From NCBI RefSeq assembly GCF_002797715.1, contig NZ_PGFF01000001.1, forward strand, positions 3,371,304 through 3,435,303: a DNA stretch of 64,000 nucleotides. The letters run 5' to 3'. This DNA comes from Diaminobutyricimonas aerilata (GTDB taxonomy: Bacteria; Actinomycetota; Actinomycetes; Actinomycetales; Microbacteriaceae). Each line of letters starts with the position of its first letter. The first letter of the stretch is position 1. The position numbers and the translations under genes are program-made. Below, piece after piece: positions 8,641 to 17,700 of this stretch. The notes under the pieces are model-generated. The model had not been told where the DNA came from and ran no database searches. It saw only the letters and a list, made by a program, of their open reading frames with translations.

Positions 8641-9944
8641 CCGGTCACCTCCGATCCGATCGGTGCGCGGCGGTGGGTGCGGAGTCCGCACGCGTCGAGC
8701 ACGAGTTCGCAGAACATGGCGTTCGCCCACGAGAACCACGGGCGGGTGTACACGGTCGGGTCGTCCGGGTGGAACGACTCGTGCATGAGCCCCGTGCCGG
8801 CGTCGGTCGCGACGAGGGTCTCGATGATGCGCATCCGCTCGCTCTCCTCCGTGGCGGTGAGGCCCTCCACGGCGAGCGCAATCGGCCACACGTGACCGGG
8901 CGGGGTGTGCGGACTGCCGATGCCGTACGCGTGCTCGCCCCGCGCCCAGTGCGGGTTGTGCGGGCCGAGGATCGCGCGGCGGGTCGCGAGGTAGAGGGGG
9001 TCGTCGGATGCGCACCAGCCGAGCATCGGAAGCGACAGCAGCGACGGCACGTTCGCGTCGTCCATGACGAGCGTCGCTCCGCGTCCGTCGACCTCGTAGG
9101 CGTAGATCGGGTCGCCGTCCGGGCCGGCGACGACGCCGTGCTCGGCGATCGCCGCGGCGATCTCGGCGCGGAGGGCCTCGGCGTCGTCGGCGAGCGCCGC
9201 GTCGTCGAGCACCTCGCGGGCGAGCTCGGCGATGTGCGCGAGTTCGACGGCGGCGAAGGCGTTGCCCGGGATGTTGTAGCCGTGCTCGGTGGCATCGTCG
9301 CTCGGGCGGAAGCCGCTCCAGGTGAGCCCGGTCGGTTCGGTGAGCGGACCAAGGCCGTCACGCACGAGCGTGTCGCTCTGCGGGGCGTCGAAGCGCTGGA
9401 ACCGGTAGTCGGAGTCGGTCTCGTGCCGCTGCTCCACCCGCCAGAGGGCGATGATCGCGCGCGCCGCCTCGGCGAAACGGTCGAGGTGGTCGGTGCGACC
9501 GGTGATGCGCCAGAGGTCGTGGGCGAGCTGCACGGGGTAGCAGAGGGAGTCGACCTCGTACTTGCGCTCCCAGACCCACGGCGACTGCTCGGTCGCATCC
9601 GACTGGTGGCCGGCCGCGTCGGGACCCGCGTTGAACGCGTTGGCGTAGGGGTCGAGCAGCACGTAGTCGAGCTGCCGGCGCGACACGCGCGAGATGGTGT
9701 CGGCGAGCAGCGGATCGCGATCGGCGAAGTGCAGGTAGGGCGTCAGCTGCGCGGTCGAGTCGCGCAACCACATCGCCGGGATGTCGCCGGTGAGCAGGAA
9801 GAGCGTGCCGTCGGGCAGCTCCCGCATCGTGGTGCTGAGCGTGTTGCGGAAGCACGACTCGAAGGTCGTGCCGATCCGCTCCCCCACCCGTTTCCGCACC
9901 GCGTCGGCGATGCCGCGCACGAGTTCCTCGTCGATCCGAGCCAC
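8637..9944 (-). CDS. Glycoside hydrolase family 125 (exo-alpha-1,6-mannosidase), cytoplasmic
   Basis: 435 residues from GTG 9944. This start has AAGGAG directly upstream and removes an unconserved extension; ATG 9965 is the alternative. Family motifs: GDIPAMWLRDSTAQ near the N-terminus, YEVDSLCYPVQLAHDLW, and near the C-terminus SPHTPPGHVWPIALAVEGLTA followed by GLMHESFHPDDP, whose Glu fits the catalytic base region. There is no signal peptide. The enzyme removes terminal alpha-1,6-mannose residues from imported oligosaccharides. It is first gene of the operon GH125-permease-permease-SBP-GH76 and shares a 4-bp overlap with the next gene. Confidence 0.9.
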   Translation of the reverse strand: MARIDEELVRGIADAVRKRVGERIGTTFESCFRNTLSTTMRELPDGTLFLLTGDIPAMWLRDSTAQLTPYLHFADRDPLLADTISRVSRRQLDYVLLDPYANAFNAGPDAAGHQSDATEQSPWVWERKYEVDSLCYPVQLAHDLWRITGRTDHLDRFAEAARAIIALWRVEQRHETDSDYRFQRFDAPQSDTLVRDGLGPLTEPTGLTWSGFRPSDDATEHGYNIPGNAFAAVELAHIAELAREVLDDAALADDAEALRAEIAAAIAEHGVVAGPDGDPIYAYEVDGRGATLVMDDANVPSLLSLPMLGWCASDDPLYLATRRAILGPHNPHWARGEHAYGIGSPHTPPGHVWPIALAVEGLTATEESERMRIIETLVATDAGTGLMHESFHPDDPTVYTRPWFSWANAMFCELVLDACGLRTHRRAPIGSEVTG

Positions 9945-10013
9945 GTCGCTCCTTCTCGTCCACATCACTGTGTCGATCGTTCGTTCCACCCCGGCGTCGG
10001 TGCCGCGGTGGAT

Positions 10014-10027
10014 ATGAGCATATTCAT
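10014..10027 (+). promoter_or_regulatory. Putative operator of the mannan regulator (site 2)
   Basis: ATGAGCATATTCAT shares 11 of 14 bases with the site upstream of the regulator gene (2271-2284). It lies 70 bp upstream of the GH125 start, in the 161-bp gap between the divergent GH125 operon and secreted GH76. It is embedded in AT-rich promoter-like sequence. Confidence 0.55.
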
Positions 10028-10053
10028 ACTCTTGCTTTTCGCAATAGTAGGGG

Positions 10054-10067
10054 TTCAATATACATAT
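10054..10067 (-). promoter_or_regulatory. Putative operator of the mannan regulator (site 3, inverted)
   Basis: On the minus strand this reads ATATGTATATTGAA and matches the site-1 motif in 11 of 14 positions. It lies ~40 bp before the secreted GH76 start, probably over its promoter. Sites 2 and 3 are 40 bp apart centre to centre, which would allow cooperative binding. Confidence 0.5.
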
Positions 10068-10105
10068 TGCCGACCGGCACGAAATCGACTCGACGGAGAG
10101 ACACG

Positions 10106-11635
10106 ATGAAACGACGGATGCTCCTGGCCGCCTCACTCGCCCTCGCCACCGCGACAGCGGTCGGCGTGAGTGTTCCAGCCACGGCCCTCACCACCGACCA
10201 GGCGACCGACGCGTTCGAGTCGTTCGTCGACGTGTACTGGGATCCGCAGAAGCAGTACTTCTACACCTACAGCGACCGGGTCGTCCACCCGGAGCACGCG
10301 CACGGACCGGAGGGCGGGCTCTACACCGACTACTGGTGGGAGGCGCAGCTCTGGCACACCGTGATGGACCGCTACGAGCGGGCCGGCGACGCGCAGAGCC
10401 GGGCGATGATCGACCAGGTCTTCGACGGGTTCCAGGCCGCCTACCCCAAGTGGAACGAGAACGACTGGAACGACGACATCGGCTGGTGGGCGCAGGGCGC
10501 CATCCGCGCCTACGACCTCACCGGTGACAAGGAGTACCTGAAGTTCGCGCGCAAGGCGTTCGACTTCATCGCCAAGTACGAGGACTCCACCTACGGCGGC
10601 GGCATCTGGTGGAAGAACGTCGACATCGGCAACGGGTCGCTCAACCAGAAGAACGTCGCCACCAACGGCGCCGCGATCGAGACGGCCGTGCGCCTGTACG
10701 AGGAGACCGGCAAGAAGAAGTATCTCGAGACCGCGCAGCGGCTCTTCGCCTGGCTCGACTCGAGCTTCGTGCGTGAGGACGGCAAGGTGAGCGACCACTT
10801 CGCGGGAGCCGGCGAGCTCACCGGATGGGAGTTCACGTACAACCAGGGCAACTTCGCCGGCGCCGCGCTCGCCCTCTACCGGGCGACGGGCGAGGAGCGC
10901 TACCTCGACCGTGCGGTGCTCGCCGTCGACTGGGCCGTCGACAATCTCACCAACTCGGGTGTGTTCCTCAACGAGGGCGACAACGACACCGGGGGGTTCA
11001 AGGCGGTACTGACCCGCGTCATGCGCGACCTCATCGACGACGGCGGCCAGGAGCAGTACGAAGCGGTGCTCACGCTCAACGCGTCGGCGGCCGCGCACTC
11101 CGTCAACTCGCAGGGCATCGGCTCGATCGACTGGGCTTCGCCCGCTCCGGAGCCCGAGCAGGGTGCCATCCAGAGCCTCGCCGCCGGCGGCGTCGCGGCG
11201 ATCACCAACCAGGCCGAGCCCGACGGCGACGCCGGGATCGCCGAGGGCACCGGGGTGTACGAGCCGGAGAACTCGGCCCGCGACCGCGTGAACACCGAGT
11301 CGTCGAACCCCGGCTTCACCGGCCGCGGCTACCTCGCGGGATGGATCGCGGACGGCAGCAAGGTCACGTTCCACGTCAATGTGGCGGCATCCGGCGAGCG
11401 CGACGTCACGCTGCGCTACGCCGCGGGAGCGGGCGACGCCACCCGCCACCTGCGGGTGAACGGCGAGCTGCTGCCCGTCGTGACCCTGCCGGGCACGAAC
11501 GGATGGGGGAACTGGCAGCAGGTGACGGTGCCGCTCACGCTCGACGAGGGCCACAACTCGATCGAGGTGATCGCCCCCATCGGCGGCGGCAACTACGTCA
11601 ACCTCGACTCCCTCACGGTCGAGCTGACCGAGTAA
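10106..11635 (+). CDS. Secreted GH76 alpha-1,6-mannanase with C-terminal carbohydrate-binding module
   Basis: 509 residues from ATG 10106. A Sec signal peptide occupies residues 1-28 (cleavage near ATA-LTTD). The GH76 barrel spans about 30-350 with the catalytic Asp pair in WNDDIGWWAQGA, and TYNQGNFAGAALALY mirrors the cytoplasmic paralogue. A beta-rich module at ~385-509 (VNTESSNPGFTGRGYLAGW, VTLRYAAGAGDATRHLRVNG, YVNLDSLTVEL) looks like a CBM35/CBM6-type domain. No wall anchor is visible. It would cut mannan backbone outside the cell and feed the importer. It is divergent from GH125 with shared operator-like sites. Confidence 0.92.
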   Translation: MKRRMLLAASLALATATAVGVSVPATALTTDQATDAFESFVDVYWDPQKQYFYTYSDRVVHPEHAHGPEGGLYTDYWWEAQLWHTVMDRYERAGDAQSRAMIDQVFDGFQAAYPKWNENDWNDDIGWWAQGAIRAYDLTGDKEYLKFARKAFDFIAKYEDSTYGGGIWWKNVDIGNGSLNQKNVATNGAAIETAVRLYEETGKKKYLETAQRLFAWLDSSFVREDGKVSDHFAGAGELTGWEFTYNQGNFAGAALALYRATGEERYLDRAVLAVDWAVDNLTNSGVFLNEGDNDTGGFKAVLTRVMRDLIDDGGQEQYEAVLTLNASAAAHSVNSQGIGSIDWASPAPEPEQGAIQSLAAGGVAAITNQAEPDGDAGIAEGTGVYEPENSARDRVNTESSNPGFTGRGYLAGWIADGSKVTFHVNVAASGERDVTLRYAAGAGDATRHLRVNGELLPVVTLPGTNGWGNWQQVTVPLTLDEGHNSIEVIAPIGGGNYVNLDSLTVELTE

Positions 11636-11651
11636 CAGGCTCAGCGCAGGC

Positions 11652-11722
11652 GCTTCGACAGGCTCAGCGCACGGTCCCTGAGCCTGTCGAAGGGACCGGA
11701 CCGGTCCCTGAGTCTGTCGACG
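11652..11722. repeat. Dispersed CTTCGACAGGCTCAG repeat, three tandem inverted copies
   Basis: CTTCGACAGGCTCAG is followed by CCCTGAGCCTGTCGAAGGG and then CCCTGAGTCTGTCGACGG. The first and second copies are inverted relative to each other and could pair into a long hairpin. It sits between the secreted GH76 stop and the terminator hairpin at 11728. Confidence 0.7.
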
Positions 11723-11727
11723 GCACG

Positions 11728-11765
11728 ACGGAGGGCCGGTCACCGCACGGTGACCGGCCCTCCGT
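11728..11765. terminator. Strong bidirectional terminator hairpin
   Basis: Two perfectly complementary 18-nt arms (starting ACGGAGGGCC, ending GGCCCTCCGT) are separated by only CA, so the inner bases form the loop. TTCTTC follows on the + strand. It lies between the convergent GH76 and giant surface-protein genes. Confidence 0.8.
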
Positions 11766-11780
11766 TCTTCGCGCCTCGCG

Positions 11781-14700
11781 TCAGGCGCGACGCGTGCGGC
11801 GCGCTCGCATCATCAGCACCGCTCCCCCGAGCAGGGTGAGCAGCGCGAGCGCGACGCTCAGCTCCGGCGTCGTGCCGGTCGCGGCGAGCGCGAACGACGT
11901 GACGCCCATGATCACCGAGCGCTCCTGGCCGACCGGCAGGTCGACCGTGACGATGCCGACGGTGCTCACGCGGTAGCCGTCGGGCACCGTGTTCGGGTCG
12001 ATCGTGACCGTCCACGTGCCGCTCGGGAGGCGCTCGAGCGACCAGGCGCCGTCCGCATCCGTCGTGACCTTGATGGCGACCGGTCCGTCCGGGCCGCTCC
12101 ACACCACGGTCAGCGTGACGCCGGGCACTCCGCGCTCGCCGGGCTGGCGCACGCCGTCGCCGTTCACGTCGTCGAACACGACACCCGAGAGCGCGGAGGT
12201 GCCGGCGATCACGAAGTTGACATCGTCGATCGCGTCACCCGACGCGAGCGTCAGTTCGGTCGTCACGGCGTCGCCGCCGTCGCGGTCCGAGGCCGGCTGG
12301 TATCCGGCGTCGAGCGCGTCCCGGTCGTAAGCGACCCGCACAGCCCCGGCGGGGAGACCCGACACGCGGTATCCGCCGTGCTCATCCGTCACCGTCACGA
12401 TCACGATGTCGTCGTCGGTGCCCAGCACGCCGTCGTCGCCCGCGAGCTCCACGGTCACCGGCACGCCTCCGACGCCCGGCTCGTTGCCCGAGCGTTCGCC
12501 GTCGCCGTCCACGTCGAGCCAGACGAGGTCGCCGAGCGACGCGCTGCCGGTGTAGCCGAAGTCCTGGTCGTCGACCTCGGCACCGGCCTCGAGCTCGAGG
12601 CTCGATGCGTCGGCCTCACCGCCATCGGGATCGGCGGTGGCCGTCAGGTCGGCGGGCACACCGTCGAGCTGGAGGGAGTAGCCGCCGGCGGGAAGCCTCG
12701 GGAAGAGGTAGCCGCCGTCCGCGTCGGTCGTCGTCGTGCTCTGCACGTCATCGGCGTTCCCGGCGATGCCGTCGGGTCCGCTCCAGGTCAGCGTGACGGT
12801 CACGCCGGGGATGCCGGGCTCGCCCTCGTCGAGGGTGCCGTCGCCGTCGAGGTCGAGCCAGACCGTGTCTCCGATGGAGCCGCTGCCGACGAACCCGAAG
12901 TCGAGGTCGAGCCGTTCGACGCCGCCTTCGAGGGTGACGTCGGCCGGGTCGGTCGTCGGCTCGAGGCCCGGATACACACCGGATGCGACGTCGACGCGGT
13001 ACGCACCGTCGGGAAGTCCGGGCACGAGGTAGGCACCGTCCGCGTCGGTCGTAGCCGGCTGGGCGATGTCGTCGTCCGTGCCGAACTCTCCGTCGGGGCC
13101 GGCCCAGGTCACGGTGAGCTCGACGCCCGGCGATCCCGGTTCGCCGTCGGCGCGCACGCCGTCGCCGTCGAGGTCCCACCACACCAGGTCGCCGAGCGTG
13201 TTGTCGCCCACGAACCCGAAGTCCTGCTCGAGGTCGGTCGCGCCGGCGGCGAGGGCGAGTTCGGCGGTCGCGTCGGCGCCGCCATCGGGGTCGCCGGTCG
13301 CCGTCGCCGCGTTCGCGATCCCGCCGTCGACCGTCACGCGGTAGGCGCCGGCGGGGAGGTTCGGGAACGCGTAGGCGCCCTGCTCGTCGGTGCGTGTGGT
13401 CCACGACTCGTCGTCGTCGGTTCCGAGCGCACCGTCGACGCCGGCCCACACGAGGGTCACCGGCTGCTCGGGCACGCCCGGCTCGCCGCCGTCCTGTACG
13501 CCGTCGCCGTCGCGGTCGAACCAGATCCGGTCGCCGAGGGCGCCGACACCGCGGAAGCCGAAGTCGGCGCTGCGGTGCTCGGCACCGTCGGCGAGGGTGA
13601 CCGGCGTGCGCGCGTCGAGCGTGCCGTCCTCCTCGAACGTCGCGGTCATCCCGGCGGGCACGGTGGCGGCGTCCACGGCGACGGTGAAGTCGCCCGCGGG
13701 CAGCCCCTCGACGAGGTAACGGCCGTCCGTGTCGGTGGTCGTCGTGAAGACGGCGTCGTCGGCCGTGCCGAGATCGCCGTCGGCGCCGGCCCAGGTGACG
13801 CGCACCTGCACGCCCGGGATGCCGTTCTCGCCGTCGTCGATCGTGCCGTCCGCGTCGCGGTCGTGCCAGATGTTGTCGCCGATGGAGCCGGTCCCGCGGT
13901 AGCCGAAGTCGGCGTCGGTCACCGTCGCGGGGGCGGCGATCGTGACGGTCGTCGTGTTCGGGGAGTCATCGCCGTCACGGTCGGAGACGGGCTCCATCCC
14001 CTCGGGCAGCGTGTCGGACTCGACGGCGACCGTGAAGCTGCCGGTGGGCAGCCCGTCGAACCGGTAGGCGCCGGATTCGTCGGTCGTCGCGGTGTACACG
14101 ACGTCGTCTCCGCCGCCGGCGACGCCGTCGCGGCCGAGCCAGGTGAGGGTGACGGTCACGCCGGGGATGCCGGCCTCGTCGGTTCCCTGAGCGCCGTCGC
14201 CGTCGCGGTCGAACCAGACGAGGTCGCCGATCGACGAGTCGCCCGAAAACCCGAAGTCCTGCGCGAGGTTGCCGCCGTCGCCGAGGTCGAGCACGTTGAC
14301 GCCGTCGGCGCCGGCGAGTCCGTCGGGGTCGGAGACGTTGACGAAGCCGGCGGGGGCGCCGGTGACGGTCACCCGGTAGCGGCCCTCGGGGAGTTCGCCG
14401 ATCGACCACGCGCCATCCGCGGAGGTGGTCGCAGGGAACACGAGGTCGTCCGCGGTGTTCTCGAGGCCGTCCGCTCCGAAGAACCGGGCCTGGACGTCCA
14501 CGCCGCCGATGCCGGGCTCGCCCGCCTCCTGCACGCCGTCGCGGTCGCGGTCCCACCACACGACGTCGCCGAGGCCGGTGTCGCCGTAGTAGCCGAAGTC
14601 GAAGGTGGTGTCGGATGCGGTGACCTCGGCGGTCACGACCGAGTCGCGGTCGCCGTCGCGGTCATAGGTGTTCTGCACGCCGGCCGGCAGCGAGCCGGTG

Positions 14701-17700
14701 ACGCTCACGCGGTACTCGCCCGCGGGCAGGTTGCCGACGGCGTACGCGCCCGTGTCGTCCGTCGTCGTCGGGAAGACGCCGTCGTCGGCCGTGCCGAACT
14801 CGCCGTCGAGGCCGCTCCAGCGCACCTCGACTCCGGCCCCGTCGATGCCGGGCTCGGTCGCCTCGTCGACGCCGTCGCCGTCGCGGTCGAGCCACACGCG
14901 GTCGCCGACCGTCAGGTCGCCGAGCAGCGGGAAGTCCGCGTCGAGCAGCGTCTGACCGACGCCGAGCGTGCGGTTCAGGGTCGCCGAGGCGCCGCTGCCG
15001 AAGCCGAAGCCCCCGGGGGTGTCGGTGAGCTCCACGGTGTACGCGCCGGGCGCGAGGCGCGGCACGGTGTAGCGGCCCTGCGCGTCCGTCGTCGTCGTGT
15101 AGACGACGTCGTCGGCCGTGCCGGGCCCGCCGAGCAGGATGACGCGGATGGGCTGGTCGGCCAGTCCCGGTTCGCCGGGCTGCTGCACGCCGTCGTCGTT
15201 CCGGTCGAACCAGACGAGGTCGCCGAGCGCGCCCGTGCCGGTGTAGCCGAAGTCCACGTCGGTGCGGGCGCCGTTCTGTGCGAGTGCGCCCTGCCACTGA
15301 CCGTTCGGCGTCACCGTGGTGCCGTCGAGGTCGTAGCTGGGCACGTAGCCGGCGGGCGTGCCGGTCACCGTGGCGCGGTAGGTGCCGCCGGGCAGGCGGG
15401 TCACCGACCAGTCGCCCTCGGCGTCCGTCATCGTGGTGTGGGTCTCGTCGTCGCCGTTGCCGAGCACGCCATCGGCGCCCGCGAAGACGACGGTCACCGT
15501 GGCCCCGGCGATGCCGGGCTCGCCGGTCTCCTGCTCCCCATCGGTGTCGGCGTCGAACCAGACGCGGTCGCCGATCGTTGCGAGGTCGAGCTCGACGTTC
15601 ACCGTGTCGTCGACGACGTCGGTGTAGATGCGGTACCGGTCGGGGTTGCCGCCCGTGTCGGGCACGCCGGCGTAGGTGGGGATGTCGACCGTGTTGACGA
15701 TCTCCGGCCCGTCGATCTCGTCGGCCGCACCCAGGCCGGCGGGAACCGTGGCGGAGTAGGCGATCTCCACCGTCGCGCCGGGGGCGATCGGGCCGTCGAT
15801 GCTCCACCGCAGGGTGCCGTCGCTCGGGTCGGCGTCGACCGCGACGACGCCGGCGGGCAGCGTCGCGAGGTAGCCCGTCAGGCGACGGTCGGGGGTGTCG
15901 GTCACGACGACGTCGTACGCCGGGGAGGTGCCGGTGTTGGTGACGGCGACGCGGTAGGTGAGCGTGTCACCGGGAACCGCGCGGCGCGCATCCGCATCCC
16001 CGACCTGGCCGTCGACGCTCTTACCGACCACGAGCCGCGGCTCGACGAGCGTCACGGTCGCGGTGCCGCTGTCGGCGGGCGTGTCGAAGCCGCCGGGCGC
16101 CGGGACGGTCGTCGGCGTGCCGGTGATCGTGTCGTCGGTGTTGAAGTACACGCGGGCCGTGTTGGTCTGCGTCTCGCCCGCGGTGCCGCCGCCGGTCACG
16201 ACGCCGCCGTACATGAGGGTGACGGTGCGCGCCTGCGTGCCGGCGGGGTCGAGGTCACCGAGGAAGAAGCCGATCGAGCGGGCGTCGGCCGCCGGGGTGC
16301 CGATCACCGTCGGGGTGATAGCGGGGGCGCACGGCTGACCGCCTTGCGTGCAGGTCGCCGAGTCGAGTCCGTCGAAGCGGATGTCGGCGGGGAGCGCGTC
16401 GATCACGGTCGTGTCGTAGGCGATCACGGCGGCCGGGATGGTGACCGTGACGGTGTACTGCACGCGCTCGCCGATGGTGGCGGTCGTCGGGGTCACGGCC
16501 TTGTCGAGGGTGATCTCCGGGGCGCGCACCGACGACGAGGAGGTGGAGACGTAGCCGGATCCGGTCTTGCCGTTCAGCGACGCGTTGGTGCGCTCCCCGG
16601 TCGGCTCGCCGGCGAGGGAGGTGGTCGTGGCGGTCACGTCGTTGACGATGGTGCCGTTGCTGACGGTGGGGTTGAGCACTTGCGCGTCGTATCCGAGGGT
16701 CACGGTCTGACTGGGAACGAGGGCCGGCACGGTCCAGGTGAGGGTGCGCGCGCCCGCGTTCCAGACGCCGCCTCCCACGGTGTCGCCGTCCTCGGCGGGG
16801 TCGTCCGTGGCCTCGAGCGGGGTCAGGTCGATCGGAACCCGGTCGACGACGACGGTGTCGTGGGCCGTCGACGCCGGGGCGGCGCCGTTCGACACGGTCA
16901 CGGTGTAGTGAACCGTCTGACCGGGTGCCACGCGGCCGTCCGGAGCATTGTTGGTCTTCGCGACGGCGATGAGCGGCTCGACGACGGTGACGGGAGCCTG
17001 GTTGCTCTGCACCGAGCGGTCGGCGCCGTCGACGCTCGACCACACGAACGTCGCGTTGTTCGGCACGCTCGCCCCGCGGACCGCGGCGGGCACGTCGAGC
17101 ACGCGGGCCTGGATCGTGAGCACCACGAGGTCGTCACCCGAGTCCGGCGCGTTCACATAGCCGACTGGGAGCGGCGCGACGACCTGCTGGCCGTTGACGG
17201 TCGCGTTCTGCGCGGCACCGCCTCCGATCGTGTACGTCGGCGTGCCGATGATCTGCAGCCGGCTGTCGAGCGTGTCGCGCACCTCAACGGTCTCGTACAG
17301 GGTCGTCCCCTCGGGCACCGTGGCGGTGACGGTGTAGGTGACGTTCTCGCCGATGGTCGCCTGGCTCGCGGTGTTGCCGGCCTCGGCCGGCGAGGTGACG
17401 CCCTTGACGATGGTCGGCTGCTCGAGCGAGACCGTGGCGTCGTCACGGGCCCGGTCGGTGTTCTCGCGGTCGACGAGGGTCGGGTCGATGTTGTCGTCGG
17501 GGAAGTAGTCGAACGGGGTACCCGTGTTCGTCGCGCCCTGGTAGGTGCGCACACCGGCCGTATTGGCGAAGGAGTCGCCCGGCGACGAGTCACCCGGGAC
17601 CGTCGCGACGTACTCGAGCGTGATGCTCGAGTCGGCGGGGACGGTCAGGCCGTCCCACTGCAGGTGGTCACGGCCGGCGGTCTCGACGCAGGTGAAGTCG

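Noticed and set aside
11900-15577. Regular ~340-bp periodicity that might be taken for a CRISPR or satellite array
   Set aside because: The periodic blocks are in-frame protein repeats (SdrD-B type) with diverged DNA; there are no short identical repeats with unique spacers.
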